Source: Pseudomonas versuta (lineage in GTDB: Bacteria; Pseudomonadota; Gammaproteobacteria; Pseudomonadales; Pseudomonadaceae). From it: DNA of 64,000 bases. This document shows, piece by piece, positions 17,747 to 26,712 of the stretch. Numbering within the stretch: position 1 is the first letter of the stretch; every line of letters starts with the position of its first letter. The notes beneath the pieces are model-generated. The model saw only the letters and a program-made list of their open reading frames with translations. It searched no databases and was not told the origin of the DNA. Made by a program: the position numbers and the translations under genes. The DNA is taken from NCBI RefSeq assembly GCF_001294575.1, contig NZ_CP012676.1:5085789-5149788 (forward strand). The letters are read 5' to 3'.

Positions 17747-19144
17747 ATGACTGACAAATTTGATGTGGTGGTCATCGGCGGCGGTCCCGGGGGCTACGTC
17801 GCGGCGATTCGTGCCGCGCAACTGGGCCTGAGTACCGCACTGGTCGAACAGCAACATCTGGGCGGCATTTGCCTGAACTGGGGCTGCATTCCGACCAAGG
17901 CGATGCTCAAGGGGGCTGAAGTCGCGCACACCTTAAAACACCTGCCGACCTTTGGTTTCAGCGCCGAGAACATTCAGTTTGATATTGCGCAACTGGTTGC
18001 CCACAGCCGGGGCGTGTCGCAGCGGCTGACCTCGGGTATCGCTTACCTGTTGAAAAAGAACGGGGTCCGGGTGGTCGATGGCCGCGGCCGCGTTACGGCT
18101 AAAGGCCGGGTCAGCGTGACCACGCAGGCGGGCGATCAGGAACTGCAGGCGAGGCACATCATTCTGGCCACCGGCGCCCGGCCCAGAGCCTTGCCCGGGC
18201 TGGCCGCCGATGGTCATAAAATCTGGAGTTACTTCGACGCGCTGGTGCCCGAGAGTGTTCCGCCGTCGTTGCTGGTGATCGGCTCCGGGGCCATTGGCGT
18301 GGAGTTCGCCAGCCTGTACAGCGACCTGGGCAGCCAGGTGACCCTGGTGGAAGTGGCCAGGCAAATCATGCCGGTCGAGGATCAGGAAGTGGCAAGCCTG
18401 GTTCAGCGCGAGTTCGAACAGCGCGGTATTCGGGTCCTGACTCAGGCCCGGGTCAGCGCGGTGCAGGGGGAGGTCGGCGCCTTGCAGTGCCGGGTTGCGC
18501 TCAGTGATGGCAGCGAGCAGACCTTGCAGGTGTCCCAGGTATTGCTGGCCGCCGGGATCGAACCCAATACCGGTGACATGGGGCTCGAAGCGTTGGGCGT
18601 TGAGTTCGAAAACGGCTTCATCAAGACCGACCCGTGGTGCCGCACCAACGTGGCAGGGCTGTATGCCATTGGCGATGTGGCCGGAGCGCCGTGCCTGGCG
18701 CACAAGGCCAGCCATGAAGGTGTGCTTTGCGTGGAAAAGCTGGCGGGCGTTGACGGGGTTCACCCGCTGGATAAAACCCGCATTCCCGGCTGCACCTATG
18801 CCAGGCCCGAAGTCGCCAGCCTGGGGCTTACCGAAATGGCCGCCAGAGCCGGGGGGCATAACATCGCCGTGGGCCGTTTCGACTATCAGGCCAACGGCAA
18901 GGCGCTGGCCATGGGCGAAGGGAAAGGCTTCGTGAAGACCATATTCGATGCCGACAGTGGCGAATTGCTGGGCGCCCACATGGTGGGGCCGCACGTGACC
19001 GAGCAGATTCAGGGGTTCGGTATTGCCCGGGCACTGGAAGCCACGGATGTGGAATTAAGCCAGGTGATTTTTGCCCACCCGACCCTCAGTGAATCCATGC
19101 ATGAAGCCGTGCTGGCAGCGAGAGACCGTGCCCTGCATCAATAG
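17747..19144 (+). CDS. acoL: Dihydrolipoamide dehydrogenase (E3) of the acetoin complex
   Basis: This 465-residue flavoprotein reoxidises dihydrolipoamide with NAD. It shows the FAD motif VVVIGGGPGGYVAAIRAAQLG, the redox-active disulfide in GGICLNWGCIPTK (C42/C47), a second nucleotide site IGSGAIGVEFASLYSDLG and the C-terminal dimer motif HPTLSESMHEA. It starts 8 nt after acoC. This is probably a dedicated E3, since pseudomonads normally have other lpd genes for the central dehydrogenases. The symbol acoL follows common usage; lpd is the general name. Confidence 0.92.
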   Translation: MTDKFDVVVIGGGPGGYVAAIRAAQLGLSTALVEQQHLGGICLNWGCIPTKAMLKGAEVAHTLKHLPTFGFSAENIQFDIAQLVAHSRGVSQRLTSGIAYLLKKNGVRVVDGRGRVTAKGRVSVTTQAGDQELQARHIILATGARPRALPGLAADGHKIWSYFDALVPESVPPSLLVIGSGAIGVEFASLYSDLGSQVTLVEVARQIMPVEDQEVASLVQREFEQRGIRVLTQARVSAVQGEVGALQCRVALSDGSEQTLQVSQVLLAAGIEPNTGDMGLEALGVEFENGFIKTDPWCRTNVAGLYAIGDVAGAPCLAHKASHEGVLCVEKLAGVDGVHPLDKTRIPGCTYARPEVASLGLTEMAARAGGHNIAVGRFDYQANGKALAMGEGKGFVKTIFDADSGELLGAHMVGPHVTEQIQGFGIARALEATDVELSQVIFAHPTLSESMHEAVLAARDRALHQ

Positions 19145-19212
19145 GCAAGGGTGTGAACCCGCTATGGTAAGGGCGGCAGGATCTGGATCAATTGTTGAAA
19201 GGAAACCAACGA

Positions 19213-19992
19213 ATGAAACTCTCTGGAAAGATTGCACTGGTAACGGGTGGCGCACAGGGCATCGGGCGCGGCATTGCACTGCGCCTGGCCAAGGACGGTG
19301 CCGATATTGCACTGGTTGACCTCAATCCTGAAAAGCTGGCGCAGGTCGCCAAAGAGGTGCAAGCCCTCGGGCGCAAAGCCACCACTTTTGTGGCCGACGT
19401 GGGCGACCGTGAACAAGTATTTGCCGCTGTTGATTACGCCCACAACGAACTGGGCGGGCTGGACATCATGGTCAACAACGCGGGCATCTCCCAGGTCAAG
19501 CCGCTGGCGGATGTCACCCAGGAGGAGGTGGAGCGAATCTACCGGATCAACGTTCAGGGCACCCTGTGGGGGATTCAGGCGGCGGCAGAGAAGTTCAGGG
19601 CGCTCAAGCGCAAGGGCAAAATCATTAATGCCAGCTCCATTGCCGGCCACGAAGGTTATGCGCTGTTGGGGGTTTACTCCTCGACCAAGTTTGCCGTGCG
19701 GGCCCTCACCCAGGCGGCGGCCAAAGAGCTGGCGGTGCACGGCATCACGGTCAACGCCTATTGCCCCGGCGTCGTGGGTACCGATATGTGGGTGGATATC
19801 GACAAGCGCATGGCAGAGCTCACGGGCGCCCCGATTGGTGCGACCTATGACAAGTTTGTCAGTGGTATTGCGCTGGGCCGGGCAGAAACCCCGGACGACG
19901 TGGCCGCTTTTGTGTCGTATCTGGCCAGCCCGGATGCGGACTACATGACCGGCCAGGCGCCGTTGATCGATGGCGGGCTGGTGTTCCGCTAG
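19213..19992 (+). CDS. butA: Acetoin / diacetyl reductase (short-chain dehydrogenase)
   Basis: This 259-residue SDR begins MKLSGKIALVTGGAQGIGRGIA with the NAD(P) glycine motif TGGxxxGxG. Its catalytic set is NNAG, Ser in NASSIAGHEG and YxxxK in YSSTKFAVRAL; PGVVGTDMW and the DGG C-terminal end match acetoin reductases. I placed the start at the ATG after AAAGGAAACC, seven codons into the open frame. It is 68 nt after acoL and likely co-transcribed. It would interconvert acetoin with 2,3-butanediol or diacetyl; stereospecificity cannot be told. Confidence 0.87.
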   Translation: MKLSGKIALVTGGAQGIGRGIALRLAKDGADIALVDLNPEKLAQVAKEVQALGRKATTFVADVGDREQVFAAVDYAHNELGGLDIMVNNAGISQVKPLADVTQEEVERIYRINVQGTLWGIQAAAEKFRALKRKGKIINASSIAGHEGYALLGVYSSTKFAVRALTQAAAKELAVHGITVNAYCPGVVGTDMWVDIDKRMAELTGAPIGATYDKFVSGIALGRAETPDDVAAFVSYLASPDADYMTGQAPLIDGGLVFR

Positions 19993-20015
19993 TCCTGCGA
20001 TCCAGGCAATGCCCC

Positions 20016-20064
20016 TTGTGGGAGCTGCTTTGTCAGCGGATCGCGAGCAAGCTCGCGCCTACAG
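20016..20064. repeat. Chimeric REP doublet
   Basis: The left arm is of the GTGGGAGCTGCTTTGTCAGCGGA type and the right arm TCGCGAGCAAGCTCGCGCCTACAG is of the other family, so the two halves are not each other's complement. A single left-type unit follows at 20107-20130. Confidence 0.75.
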
Positions 20065-20106
20065 GTATTGGGGTTGAGGTTGGGATGGTGTCGGTTGGCA
20101 GAACCC

Positions 20107-20160
20107 TTGTGGGAGCTGGCTTGCCAGCGATGGCATCGCTGCGGTCTGGCTGCCGGGCCG
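20107..20160. repeat. REP unit with imperfect partner
   Basis: TTGTGGGAGCTGGCTTGCCAGCGAT is followed by GGCATCGCTGCGGTCTGGCTGCCGG, a diverged inverted partner. It lies between butA and the broken aldolase gene that faces it. Confidence 0.65.
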
Positions 20161-20206
20161 CAGTGACAGGTTTCGGGTTTTTTGGGGGGGCAGGCATCAA
20201 CCCTGG

Positions 20207-20973
20207 TCAGGCGGTGTAGTCGGCCTGTTGATCGGCGATCAGGGTGAGCGCCGCGTCCCATGCCAGTTGCACTATCCCTTGTGCATCATCCTGCTCAAAC
20301 TGACGCGCCGTGTGCTCACATACGTGTGGCGCCGGCTGTAGCAGTTTGCCGCCTCCGGCCAGGGCCTGGATCTGCGCCTGGCAGGCTCTTTCCAGAAAAT
20401 AGATGTTCTGAAAGGCATCGGCGACGCTGCTGCCGGCGGCCAGTAATCCATGGTTGCGAAGGATCATGGCCGAATGCGTGCCCAGGTCGGCCACCAGCCG
20501 TTCGCGCTCGGCCGTGTCCAGGGCAATCCCTTCGTAGTCGTGATACGCCAGCCGGTTATAAAACTTCAGCGCATGCTGGCTGATGGGCCTCAGGCCATCG
20601 GCCTGTGCCGACACGGCCATGCCGGCGGCGGTGTGGGTATGGATCACGCAATGCAGGTCCGGTCGGGCGGCATGGATGGCCGAGTGGATCACGAACCCGG
20701 CACGATTGACCCGGTGACCCGGTGATCCGGGAACAGGGTATCCACCACTTGGCCTTCGCTGTTGATCTTCACCAGATCACTGGCTGTCATATGCTCAAAG
20801 AGCACGCCATAGCGGTTGATCAGGAAGTGCCCGGCGCCGTCTTCCAGACGCAGGGAAATATGGGTGTCGATCAAGTCGGTCATACGAAAATGGGCAATCA
20901 GGCGGTACAGCGCCGCCAGTTCACAGCGCGCAGCCCATTCCATTGCATCGGCGTCCAGGGGTAAATCGTGCAT
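20207..20973 (-). pseudogene. Class II aldolase/adducin family protein, frameshifted by an 8-bp tandem duplication
   Basis: Two abutting frames make one class II aldolase/adducin protein. The N-terminal part (from ATG at 20973) contains MEWAARCELAALYRLIAHFRMTDLIDTHISLRLED. The C-terminal part contains HSAIHAARPDLHCVIHTHTAAGMAVSA, with the metal-binding HTH, and LRNHGLLA. The break lies at 20708-20723, where GACCCGGT is directly repeated. Removing one copy restores PDHRVNRAGFVIHS and a single frame of about 252 residues. The family includes sugar-phosphate aldolases and decarboxylases; the substrate here is unknown. It could be inactive, phase-variable or a sequencing error. Confidence 0.8.
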
Positions 20974-21100
20974 GGCTTTGATCCGCAAAAGAGTAAGGTC
21001 TGACGTGTCGTCGTCGGGTATTTTTACGAGATAACGCCGCGACCTTACAATTCGCCATTTCTTATAGTGATTATTCGTCAGCCCAATTAAAGGTATTGCC

Positions 21101-22099
21101 GTGACCGCTTCCAACCACCCTTGCGGCGTAACGCCTGCTGGCCGTCGGCCCTTGAGCGAGCGGGTGGACTGGAACCTGTTGCGCACCTTCCAGATGATCG
21201 CCCAGGAAATGAGCATCAGCCGTGCTGCAGTGCGGCTTCATTTGTCCCAGCCGGCAGTGACCCAGGCGTTGAAACGCCTGGAGGAGCAAATCGGCGTGGC
21301 GCTGATCGAGCGCAACGGCCCGCGCTTTCAATTGACCCGCGCGGGTGTCGAAACCCTGAAAATCGCGGGTGAGGTGCACGGCCATTTTGGTCAGCTGCAA
21401 GCCGCAGTCGAGGCCGCCAGCGACCAGGTCATCGGTCCGGTCCGGCTGCTGTCGGTGAGCGGCATTGAGTGCCCGGCCTATGACCGTTTTCTGGCTGCAC
21501 TGCATCGCGATTACCCCGGCATCACCCTTGAGATCGAGGTGCGCTCCAGCGAAGCGATTCTCAGTGCCCTGAGCCATAAAACCGCCACTTTCGGCCTGGC
21601 GGTCAACCGCAGTACTTACCCGTGGTTGCACCAGCAATGCCTGACGACCGAACGCTACCGCTTTTATTGCAGCGACCAGCACCCGCTGTTCGGGCGCAGC
21701 GACCTGACCCTGAGCGATCTGCGCCTGGAACCCTTGATCGTCATCACCGGAGACTTGCTGGGTGGCAACCTGTCGCCACTCGCAGAGTTCCGTGACCGAC
21801 ATTCATTGTCGGGAGACATCGTCGCCTCCACGGCCGATATTCAGGAGGCGTTGCGTCTGGTGCTGGCCGGTTTTGGCATTGGCTGCCTGCCCGACCATGT
21901 CTGCCTGGATAGCCGGGTGGCCGCGCGCCTTTGGCCGCTGCCGCCCGAGGAGGAGGTCTGCGCGATGGATATCAACCTGCTCTGGCATGCAGGCCAGCGC
22001 CTGAGCCAGGCCGAAGCCGTTTTTTTACAGCGGTTGCGCAATGCACCCGGTGTAGTCGCTGACGAGCAGCACGAGGCTGCGATCGGGCAACGCCCGTAA
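21101..22099 (+). CDS. LysR-family transcriptional regulator
   Basis: This 332-residue protein has an N-terminal LysR helix-turn-helix (DWNLLRTFQMIAQEMSISRAAVRLHLSQPAVTQALKRLEEQIGVALIER, about residues 22-72) and a periplasmic-binding-like effector domain. The GTG start at 21101 gives a 20-residue lead before the HTH; a later start is possible. It is divergent from the aldolase pseudogene, the usual arrangement for a LysR protein and its target, so it may have controlled that gene. The effector is unknown. Confidence 0.87.
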   Translation: MTASNHPCGVTPAGRRPLSERVDWNLLRTFQMIAQEMSISRAAVRLHLSQPAVTQALKRLEEQIGVALIERNGPRFQLTRAGVETLKIAGEVHGHFGQLQAAVEAASDQVIGPVRLLSVSGIECPAYDRFLAALHRDYPGITLEIEVRSSEAILSALSHKTATFGLAVNRSTYPWLHQQCLTTERYRFYCSDQHPLFGRSDLTLSDLRLEPLIVITGDLLGGNLSPLAEFRDRHSLSGDIVASTADIQEALRLVLAGFGIGCLPDHVCLDSRVAARLWPLPPEEEVCAMDINLLWHAGQRLSQAEAVFLQRLRNAPGVVADEQHEAAIGQRP

Positions 22100-22154
22100 A
22101 ACCTCACATCCCGTAGCAGGGGATACACCGGGATGGTTACTTGGGTGTCTTTAA

Positions 22155-22188
22155 CGGCTCGCAGCCTCGCGCTGCTCGGCAGCGACTA
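22155..22188. repeat. REP unit of the 'ctcgcagcc...ggcagcgacta' type
   Basis: GGCTCGCAGCCTCGCGCTGCTCGGCAGCGACTA is a short palindromic unit of the same family as the doublet at 40362-40448. It lies between the LysR gene and the copA promoter. Confidence 0.65.
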
Positions 22189-22223
22189 GGGTATTCAATA
22201 TTCATCGCGCAGGGTCCAAGGCC

Positions 22224-22254
22224 TTGACCTTGCCATACTGGGAAGCTTCAGGAT
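22224..22254 (+). promoter_or_regulatory. CueR-type promoter of copA
   Basis: The -35 box TTGACC and a -10-like CAGGAT are separated by 19 bp, the over-long spacer typical of MerR-family promoters. The spacer holds the dyad CTTGCCATACTGGGAAG. The same arrangement is found before copZ at 25330, and cueR lies between the two targets. The copper response is inferred from these matches. Confidence 0.75.
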
Positions 22255-22280
22255 CGACTCAATTTCAAGGAGAATTGCCA

Positions 22281-24797
22281 ATGGCTAGCGTTTCGCTTCA
22301 ACCAGAGTCCAAAACATCCGGCGCTGTGGGGGCGCGTCTGAGTCTGCCGGTTGAAGGCATGACGTGCGCCTCGTGCGTCGGTCGGGTCGAACGTGCGCTC
22401 AAGGCGATACCGGGCGTGCAGTTGGCCGCGGTCAATCTGGCCACCGAGCGCGCCGATGTGACCTTCAGCGCTGCGGCCGATCCGCAGGCGGTGGTCGATG
22501 CCATCGAGCGCGCGGGCTACTCGGTGCGTGAAGAAACCACCGAGCTGGCAATCGAAGGCATGACCTGTGCCTCGTGTGTGGGCCGGGTCGAGAAGGCGCT
22601 GGCGAAGGTGCCCGGCGTGCGTCAGGCCAGTGTCAATCTGGCCACCGAGCGCGCGCAGGTGGTTCATCTAGCCGGGGCTGTCTGCGCTGCCGACCTTGAA
22701 GCCGCCGTCGAGCGGGCGGGGTACACGGCCCGCCGTGTGTCCGCCGATACCCCGGATGCGGGTGAGCAGGACGACCAGCGGCGCGAGGGCGAGGCGCGGG
22801 GGCTGCAGCGCTCCTTGCTGATTGCCGCCATCCTCAGCTTGCCGGTGTTCATTCTGGAGATGGGCTCGCACCTGATCCCCGCCATGCATCATTGGGTGAT
22901 GACAGTCATCGGTCAGCAGACCAACTGGTACATCCAGTTCGTGCTGGCCACACTGGTGCTGTTCGGACCGGGGCTGCGTTTTTTCCGCAAGGGTGTTCCG
23001 GCACTGCTGCGTGGTGCTCCGGACATGAATTCGCTGGTGGCAGTCGGGACCTCGGCGGCTTACGGTTATTCGCTTGTCGCGACCTTTGCGCCTCAAGTGC
23101 TGCCCCAAGGCACCGCCAACGTATATTTCGAAGCGTCCGCGGTCATCGTCACCCTTATTTTGCTTGGCCGCTCGCTGGAGGCCCGAGCCAAGGGCCGAAC
23201 CTCACAGGCGATCAAACGTCTGGTCGGGCTGCAAGCCAAAACCGCGCGGGTAGAGCGCAACGGTAAAACCCTTGAACTGCCCCTCGATCAAGTGACAACC
23301 GGGGACGTGGTGCTGGTGCGTCCGGGCGAGAAAATTGCCCTCGACGGCGAGATTGTCGACGGTGCCTCCTATGTCGACGAGAGCATGATCAGCGGGGAAC
23401 CGGTGCCGGTGCATAAAACTGTTGGCGCTGAAGTGATTGGCGGCACGATCAACAAGACCGGGGCATTCAGTTTTCGCGTGACCCGGATCGGGGCCAACAC
23501 GGTGCTGGCGCAGATCATCCGCCTGGTCGAACAGGCCCAGGGCTCCAAGCTGCCGATCCAGGCGCTGGTGGACAAGGTCACCATGTGGTTCGTCCCGGCC
23601 GTGATGGCGGCGGCCACGTTGACCTTTCTGATCTGGCTGATCTTCGGGCCCACGCCAGCGCTGACCTTTGCTCTGGTCAATGCGGTGGCGGTACTCATCA
23701 TTGCCTGCCCGTGTGCGATGGGGCTGGCCACGCCCACCTCGATCATGGTCGGTACGGGGCGAGCGGCCGAGCTGGGGGTGCTGTTTCGTAAAGGCGAGGC
23801 CTTGCAGGCGCTGCGTGACGTGAGCGTGATCGCCCTCGACAAGACCGGCACCCTGACCAAGGGCCGCCCGGAACTGACCGATCTGGTACCTGGCGAAGGT
23901 TTTGATTACGACGAAGTGCTGGGGTTGGTGGCGGCGGTCGAAACCCGCTCCGAGCACCCGATCGGCGAAGCCATCGTCAGCGCGGCACAACAGCGTGGCC
24001 TGGTGATTGATGCGATCGACCACTTCGAGGCGACGCCGGGTTTCGGCGTGACGGCCAAGGTCTCGGGGCGAACTGTGTCGGTGGGTGCCGACCGTTTCAT
24101 GACACAGCTGGGGCTGGATGTGTCGAGCTTTGTCGCGACGGCACAGCGTCTGGGCGAGCAGGGCAAGAGCCCACTGTATGCCGCTATTGACGGCCGTCTG
24201 GCGGCGGTGATCGCAGTCGCTGACCCGATCAGGGAAACCACCCTCGAGGCGATCAAGGCGCTGCACGCACTTGGCCTCAGGGTGGCGATGATCACCGGTG
24301 ACAATGCGGCCACGGCCAATGCCATCGCCCGCCAGTTGGGGATTGATGAGGTGGCCGCCGAGGTCCTGCCCGACGGCAAAGTCGCGGCGCTAAAGAAATT
24401 CCGGGTCAATGGTGCGCGGGTGGCGTTTGTCGGCGACGGCATCAACGACGCCCCGGCCCTGGCCGAAGCGGACGTGGGGCTGGCCATCGGTACAGGTACC
24501 GATGTGGCCATCGAGGCGGCAGACGTGGTGCTGATGTCAGGAGACCTGCGAGGCGTACCGAATGCCATCGCGTTGAGTCAGGCGACGATCCGCAACATCA
24601 AGCAGAACCTGTTCTGGGCATTTGCGTACAACGCAGTGTTGATCCCGGTCGCGGCGGGAGCGTTATACCCGGTGAACGGCACACTGCTGTCGCCGATCTT
24701 CGCGGCGGCCGCGATGGCGCTTTCCAGCATTTTCGTGCTGGCCAACGCGCTCCGGCTCAAGGGCTTCAAGGCGCCGATGGCGGTGAGTGGCGTGTAA
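22281..24797 (+). CDS. copA: Copper-exporting P1B-type ATPase
   Basis: This 838-residue pump exports Cu(I) from the cytoplasm. It has two N-terminal metal-binding domains, each with GMTCASC (cysteines 29/32 and 96/99), eight predicted membrane helices with the transport motif CPC at 476-478, the phosphorylated aspartate in DKTGTLTKG (D520), and the HP motif [11 protein letters not shown] used the ATG preceded by AAGGAGAATTGCCA; the frame is open upstream into the promoter. cueR follows at once and copZ slightly later, so this is a copper-tolerance unit. Confidence 0.96.
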   Translation: MASVSLQPESKTSGAVGARLSLPVEGMTCASCVGRVERALKAIPGVQLAAVNLATERADVTFSAAADPQAVVDAIERAGYSVREETTELAIEGMTCASCVGRVEKALAKVPGVRQASVNLATERAQVVHLAGAVCAADLEAAVERAGYTARRVSADTPDAGEQDDQRREGEARGLQRSLLIAAILSLPVFILEMGSHLIPAMHHWVMTVIGQQTNWYIQFVLATLVLFGPGLRFFRKGVPALLRGAPDMNSLVAVGTSAAYGYSLVATFAPQVLPQGTANVYFEASAVIVTLILLGRSLEARAKGRTSQAIKRLVGLQAKTARVERNGKTLELPLDQVTTGDVVLVRPGEKIALDGEIVDGASYVDESMISGEPVPVHKTVGAEVIGGTINKTGAFSFRVTRIGANTVLAQIIRLVEQAQGSKLPIQALVDKVTMWFVPAVMAAATLTFLIWLIFGPTPALTFALVNAVAVLIIACPCAMGLATPTSIMVGTGRAAELGVLFRKGEALQALRDVSVIALDKTGTLTKGRPELTDLVPGEGFDYDEVLGLVAAVETRSEHPIGEAIVSAAQQRGLVIDAIDHFEATPGFGVTAKVSGRTVSVGADRFMTQLGLDVSSFVATAQRLGEQGKSPLYAAIDGRLAAVIAVADPIRETTLEAIKALHALGLRVAMITGDNAATANAIARQLGIDEVAAEVLPDGKVAALKKFRVNGARVAFVGDGINDAPALAEADVGLAIGTGTDVAIEAADVVLMSGDLRGVPNAIALSQATIRNIKQNLFWAFAYNAVLIPVAAGALYPVNGTLLSPIFAAAAMALSSIFVLANALRLKGFKAPMAVSGV

Positions 24798-24840
24798 ACG
24801 GGGCAGTTTTTCGCGGCCAGGATCCAGGGAGAGGAACATG

Positions 24841-25329
24841 ATGAATATCGGTCAGGCGGCCAGTTTTTCCGGGGTTTCGGCGAAGATGATCCGTTACTAC
24901 GAACAGACTGGCTTGATCCCCAAAGCCCTTCGAACCGAGGCCGGCTACCGGCTTTACAGCCCCCAGGACGCCAATGCCCTGGGCTTTATCCGGCGCGCCC
25001 GCGACCTGGGGTTCTCTGTTGAACAGATCTCGGAGTTACTGGAGTTGTGGCGCGACCGTGATCGCGTCAGCGCTGTGGTCAAGGCCATGGCGCTGACCCA
25101 TGTTGCGGGCCTGAAAGCGAAAGTCGCCGAACTGCAGGCGATGGTGCAAACCCTCGAAAGTCTGGCCAGTCACTGTCGCGGCAATGACCGCCCGGACTGC
25201 CCGATCATAGCCGGGCTGGCCGAGCTCAATGCTTTGGCCGCAGCGCCGCAAGCCCCGCGCCGGACACCGCGGTTCGGGGCTTGCGGCACTGCGGCCTCAG
25301 CCCACCAGCGGCAGTTCGCTGAAAAGTGA
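24841..25329 (+). CDS. cueR: Copper-responsive MerR-family regulator CueR
   Basis: This 162-residue regulator starts MNIGQAASFSGVSAKMIRYYEQTGLI, the MerR winged helix-turn-helix. It has a long dimer helix, then the metal loop CRGNDRPDC, in which two cysteines seven residues apart match the Cu(I) site of CueR. Two ATGs are adjacent; the second gives better spacing from AGGGAGAGG. The C-terminal tail of about 30 residues after the metal loop is longer than in E. coli. It sits between its two likely targets. Confidence 0.92.
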   Translation: MNIGQAASFSGVSAKMIRYYEQTGLIPKALRTEAGYRLYSPQDANALGFIRRARDLGFSVEQISELLELWRDRDRVSAVVKAMALTHVAGLKAKVAELQAMVQTLESLASHCRGNDRPDCPIIAGLAELNALAAAPQAPRRTPRFGACGTAASAHQRQFAEK

Positions 25330-25360
25330 TTGACCTTGCCACGCTGGCAAACTTCAACGT
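25330..25360 (+). promoter_or_regulatory. CueR-type promoter of copZ
   Basis: TTGACC and CAACGT are separated by 19 bp containing the dyad CTTGCCACGCTGGCAAACTT. It closely matches the copA promoter, including TTGACCTTGCCA and the following CTGG. It overlaps the last bases of the cueR frame's downstream edge. Confidence 0.72.
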
Positions 25361-25392
25361 AGCGGTTCACCTTAAATAATCAGGAGATCCCT

Positions 25393-25587
25393 ATGCATCG
25401 TTTTCATATCCCCAACATGACCTGTGGCGGCTGCGCCCGATCCGTCACCAAAGCGCTACTGGCCGTCGACCCGCAAGCGCGCATCGAAACCGACCCGGCG
25501 GCCCGTGAAGCCAGAGTTGAAAGCCAGCTGGACGAGGGCCTGTTCCACGCGGCGCTCAGCGAAGCCGGATACCCGGACAAACACTAA
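25393..25587 (+). CDS. copZ: Copper chaperone (heavy-metal-associated domain protein)
   Basis: This single-domain, 64-residue HMA protein carries the metal site in IPNMTCGGCARSV, with cysteines near positions 11 and 14. It would carry Cu(I) in the cytoplasm and hand it to CopA. The start follows AATCAGGAGATCCCT. It has its own CueR-type promoter just upstream. Confidence 0.92.
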   Translation: MHRFHIPNMTCGGCARSVTKALLAVDPQARIETDPAAREARVESQLDEGLFHAALSEAGYPDKH

Positions 25588-26002
25588 TCCGCAGTACAGC
25601 TGGGCTTGCCTCGTGATGCAGACGACGCGGTGTTTGAGACCGGTTGCGGCGTTGATAGCGCGAGGCAGGTTTATTGAGTTTATGGCGGGTTTAAGGGGGT
25701 GTAGGTACCTGTAAAATTGTTATGTTCAGTGCATGTTCGGTAGGTATTGCACGTGCCAGGGAATATCAGAGTTTTCCTGTTTTTATTCGTGGGGATACAA
25801 CTTATTTTTATGCGTCGCACGGGTTGCATGTGTGAGTCGTACTGTTTAAGTACTTAATATTTTCGAGCGTTTGGCGTTGGCGTGGTTCTTTAAAGGGGTT
25901 GTAAAACTGTTGTTCTGGTGTCGTACCCACCTCAGGCGGGCACGACAGCTGATCTTTACGCCGAGGCCAAGTACGCTGCGTTCGCCATCAAGGACCCGCT
26001 CC
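25588..26002. other. AT-rich intergenic stretch without a recognised gene
   Basis: The 415 bases after copZ become clearly richer in A and T than the flanking genes, especially from about 25690. A diverged inverted repeat (TTGCCTCG near 25605 and CGAGGCAGG near 25662) may be an old REP unit. TTTAAGTACTTAAT at about 25845 is a short palindrome. No protein match was seen. The base shift continues into the next gene. Confidence 0.6.
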
Positions 26003-26569
26003 ATGAATATAAAGCTCCAAGCCTGCCGTCTGCTGGCAAAACTGCCGCTCATTCATTCTGCACGCTGGCCGTTCGGCAAAATAGAAGTACTCCTTGCCTA
26101 TGATTTTCGTCGTTCGAATAAGGCGGAGTACGAATATTTAACAACCTATTATCCTGACTATTGTTCTTTGTATGGGGATGGAACCCCGGATTATTTTAAA
26201 AACAACTTTCATTATTTCGCCAGTGTCAGGGCAAATGATCGTCTGGATATTATTTCCCATGCCAATGAACATGGAATCGGGCGCGAAAGGACAGCGCAAG
26301 ACCTGGCGCAGGAGCTTCGTAGATACAGTTTGCGCGAAGTTGGGGTGATAAAGTTTCAGGGGTGTGATCTTGGCAAGGGAGCATGGCTGGAACTGGCCCG
26401 AGATGCATTTTTGCAGGCCGGTATCAGCTTTGCTTATATGGCCGCCCCTCTTGGACGCATACAGTGGGTTCCCCCTTTTAAATATGTTGATGTTGAGCAT
26501 GGCGGCGAACGCTATCGGGTGATCAAAGGCAATATTGAACGTAGCTTCCCCGGCACTCGTTATACCTGA
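26003..26569 (+). CDS. Orphan protein with C80-peptidase-like His/Cys pattern
   Basis: This 188-residue protein has no signal peptide. RLDIISHANEHGIG (H86) is followed by TAQDLAQELRRY and then GVIKFQGCDLGKG (C121). This order and spacing recall the cysteine protease domain of MARTX toxins (peptidase family C80: xxGH, LAxxL helix, xxGCxL). I infer a clan CD-like fold; identity is low and activity unproven. AAGGA lies 8 nt before the ATG; a TTG at 25871 would add 44 residues. Low GC and lack of partners suggest acquisition by transfer. Confidence 0.6.
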   Translation: MNIKLQACRLLAKLPLIHSARWPFGKIEVLLAYDFRRSNKAEYEYLTTYYPDYCSLYGDGTPDYFKNNFHYFASVRANDRLDIISHANEHGIGRERTAQDLAQELRRYSLREVGVIKFQGCDLGKGAWLELARDAFLQAGISFAYMAAPLGRIQWVPPFKYVDVEHGGERYRVIKGNIERSFPGTRYT

Positions 26570-26598
26570 GACCCACTTAGGGGAGGCTGGCGGTAACC

Positions 26599-26690
26599 TT
26601 GTGGGAGCTGGCTTGCCAGCGATGGCAGCACAGGGGGCTGCCTGAAAGATCGCAGCGCTTGTGGCTCGCGAGCAAGCTCGCTCCTACAGG
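26599..26690. repeat. Chimeric REP doublet
   Basis: The left arm TTGTGGGAGCTGGCTTGCCAGCGAT and the right arm GGCTCGCGAGCAAGCTCGCTCCTACAG come from two different REP families and are separated by about 45 nt. The element lies between two convergent genes. Confidence 0.75.
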
Positions 26691-26712
26691 GGTTGGGTTT
26701 GACCCGCCTGCT

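Noticed and set aside
25871..26002. N-terminal extension of the C80-like orphan from a TTG start
   Set aside because: No ribosome site, basic low-complexity sequence, and AAGGA is well placed for the ATG at 26003.
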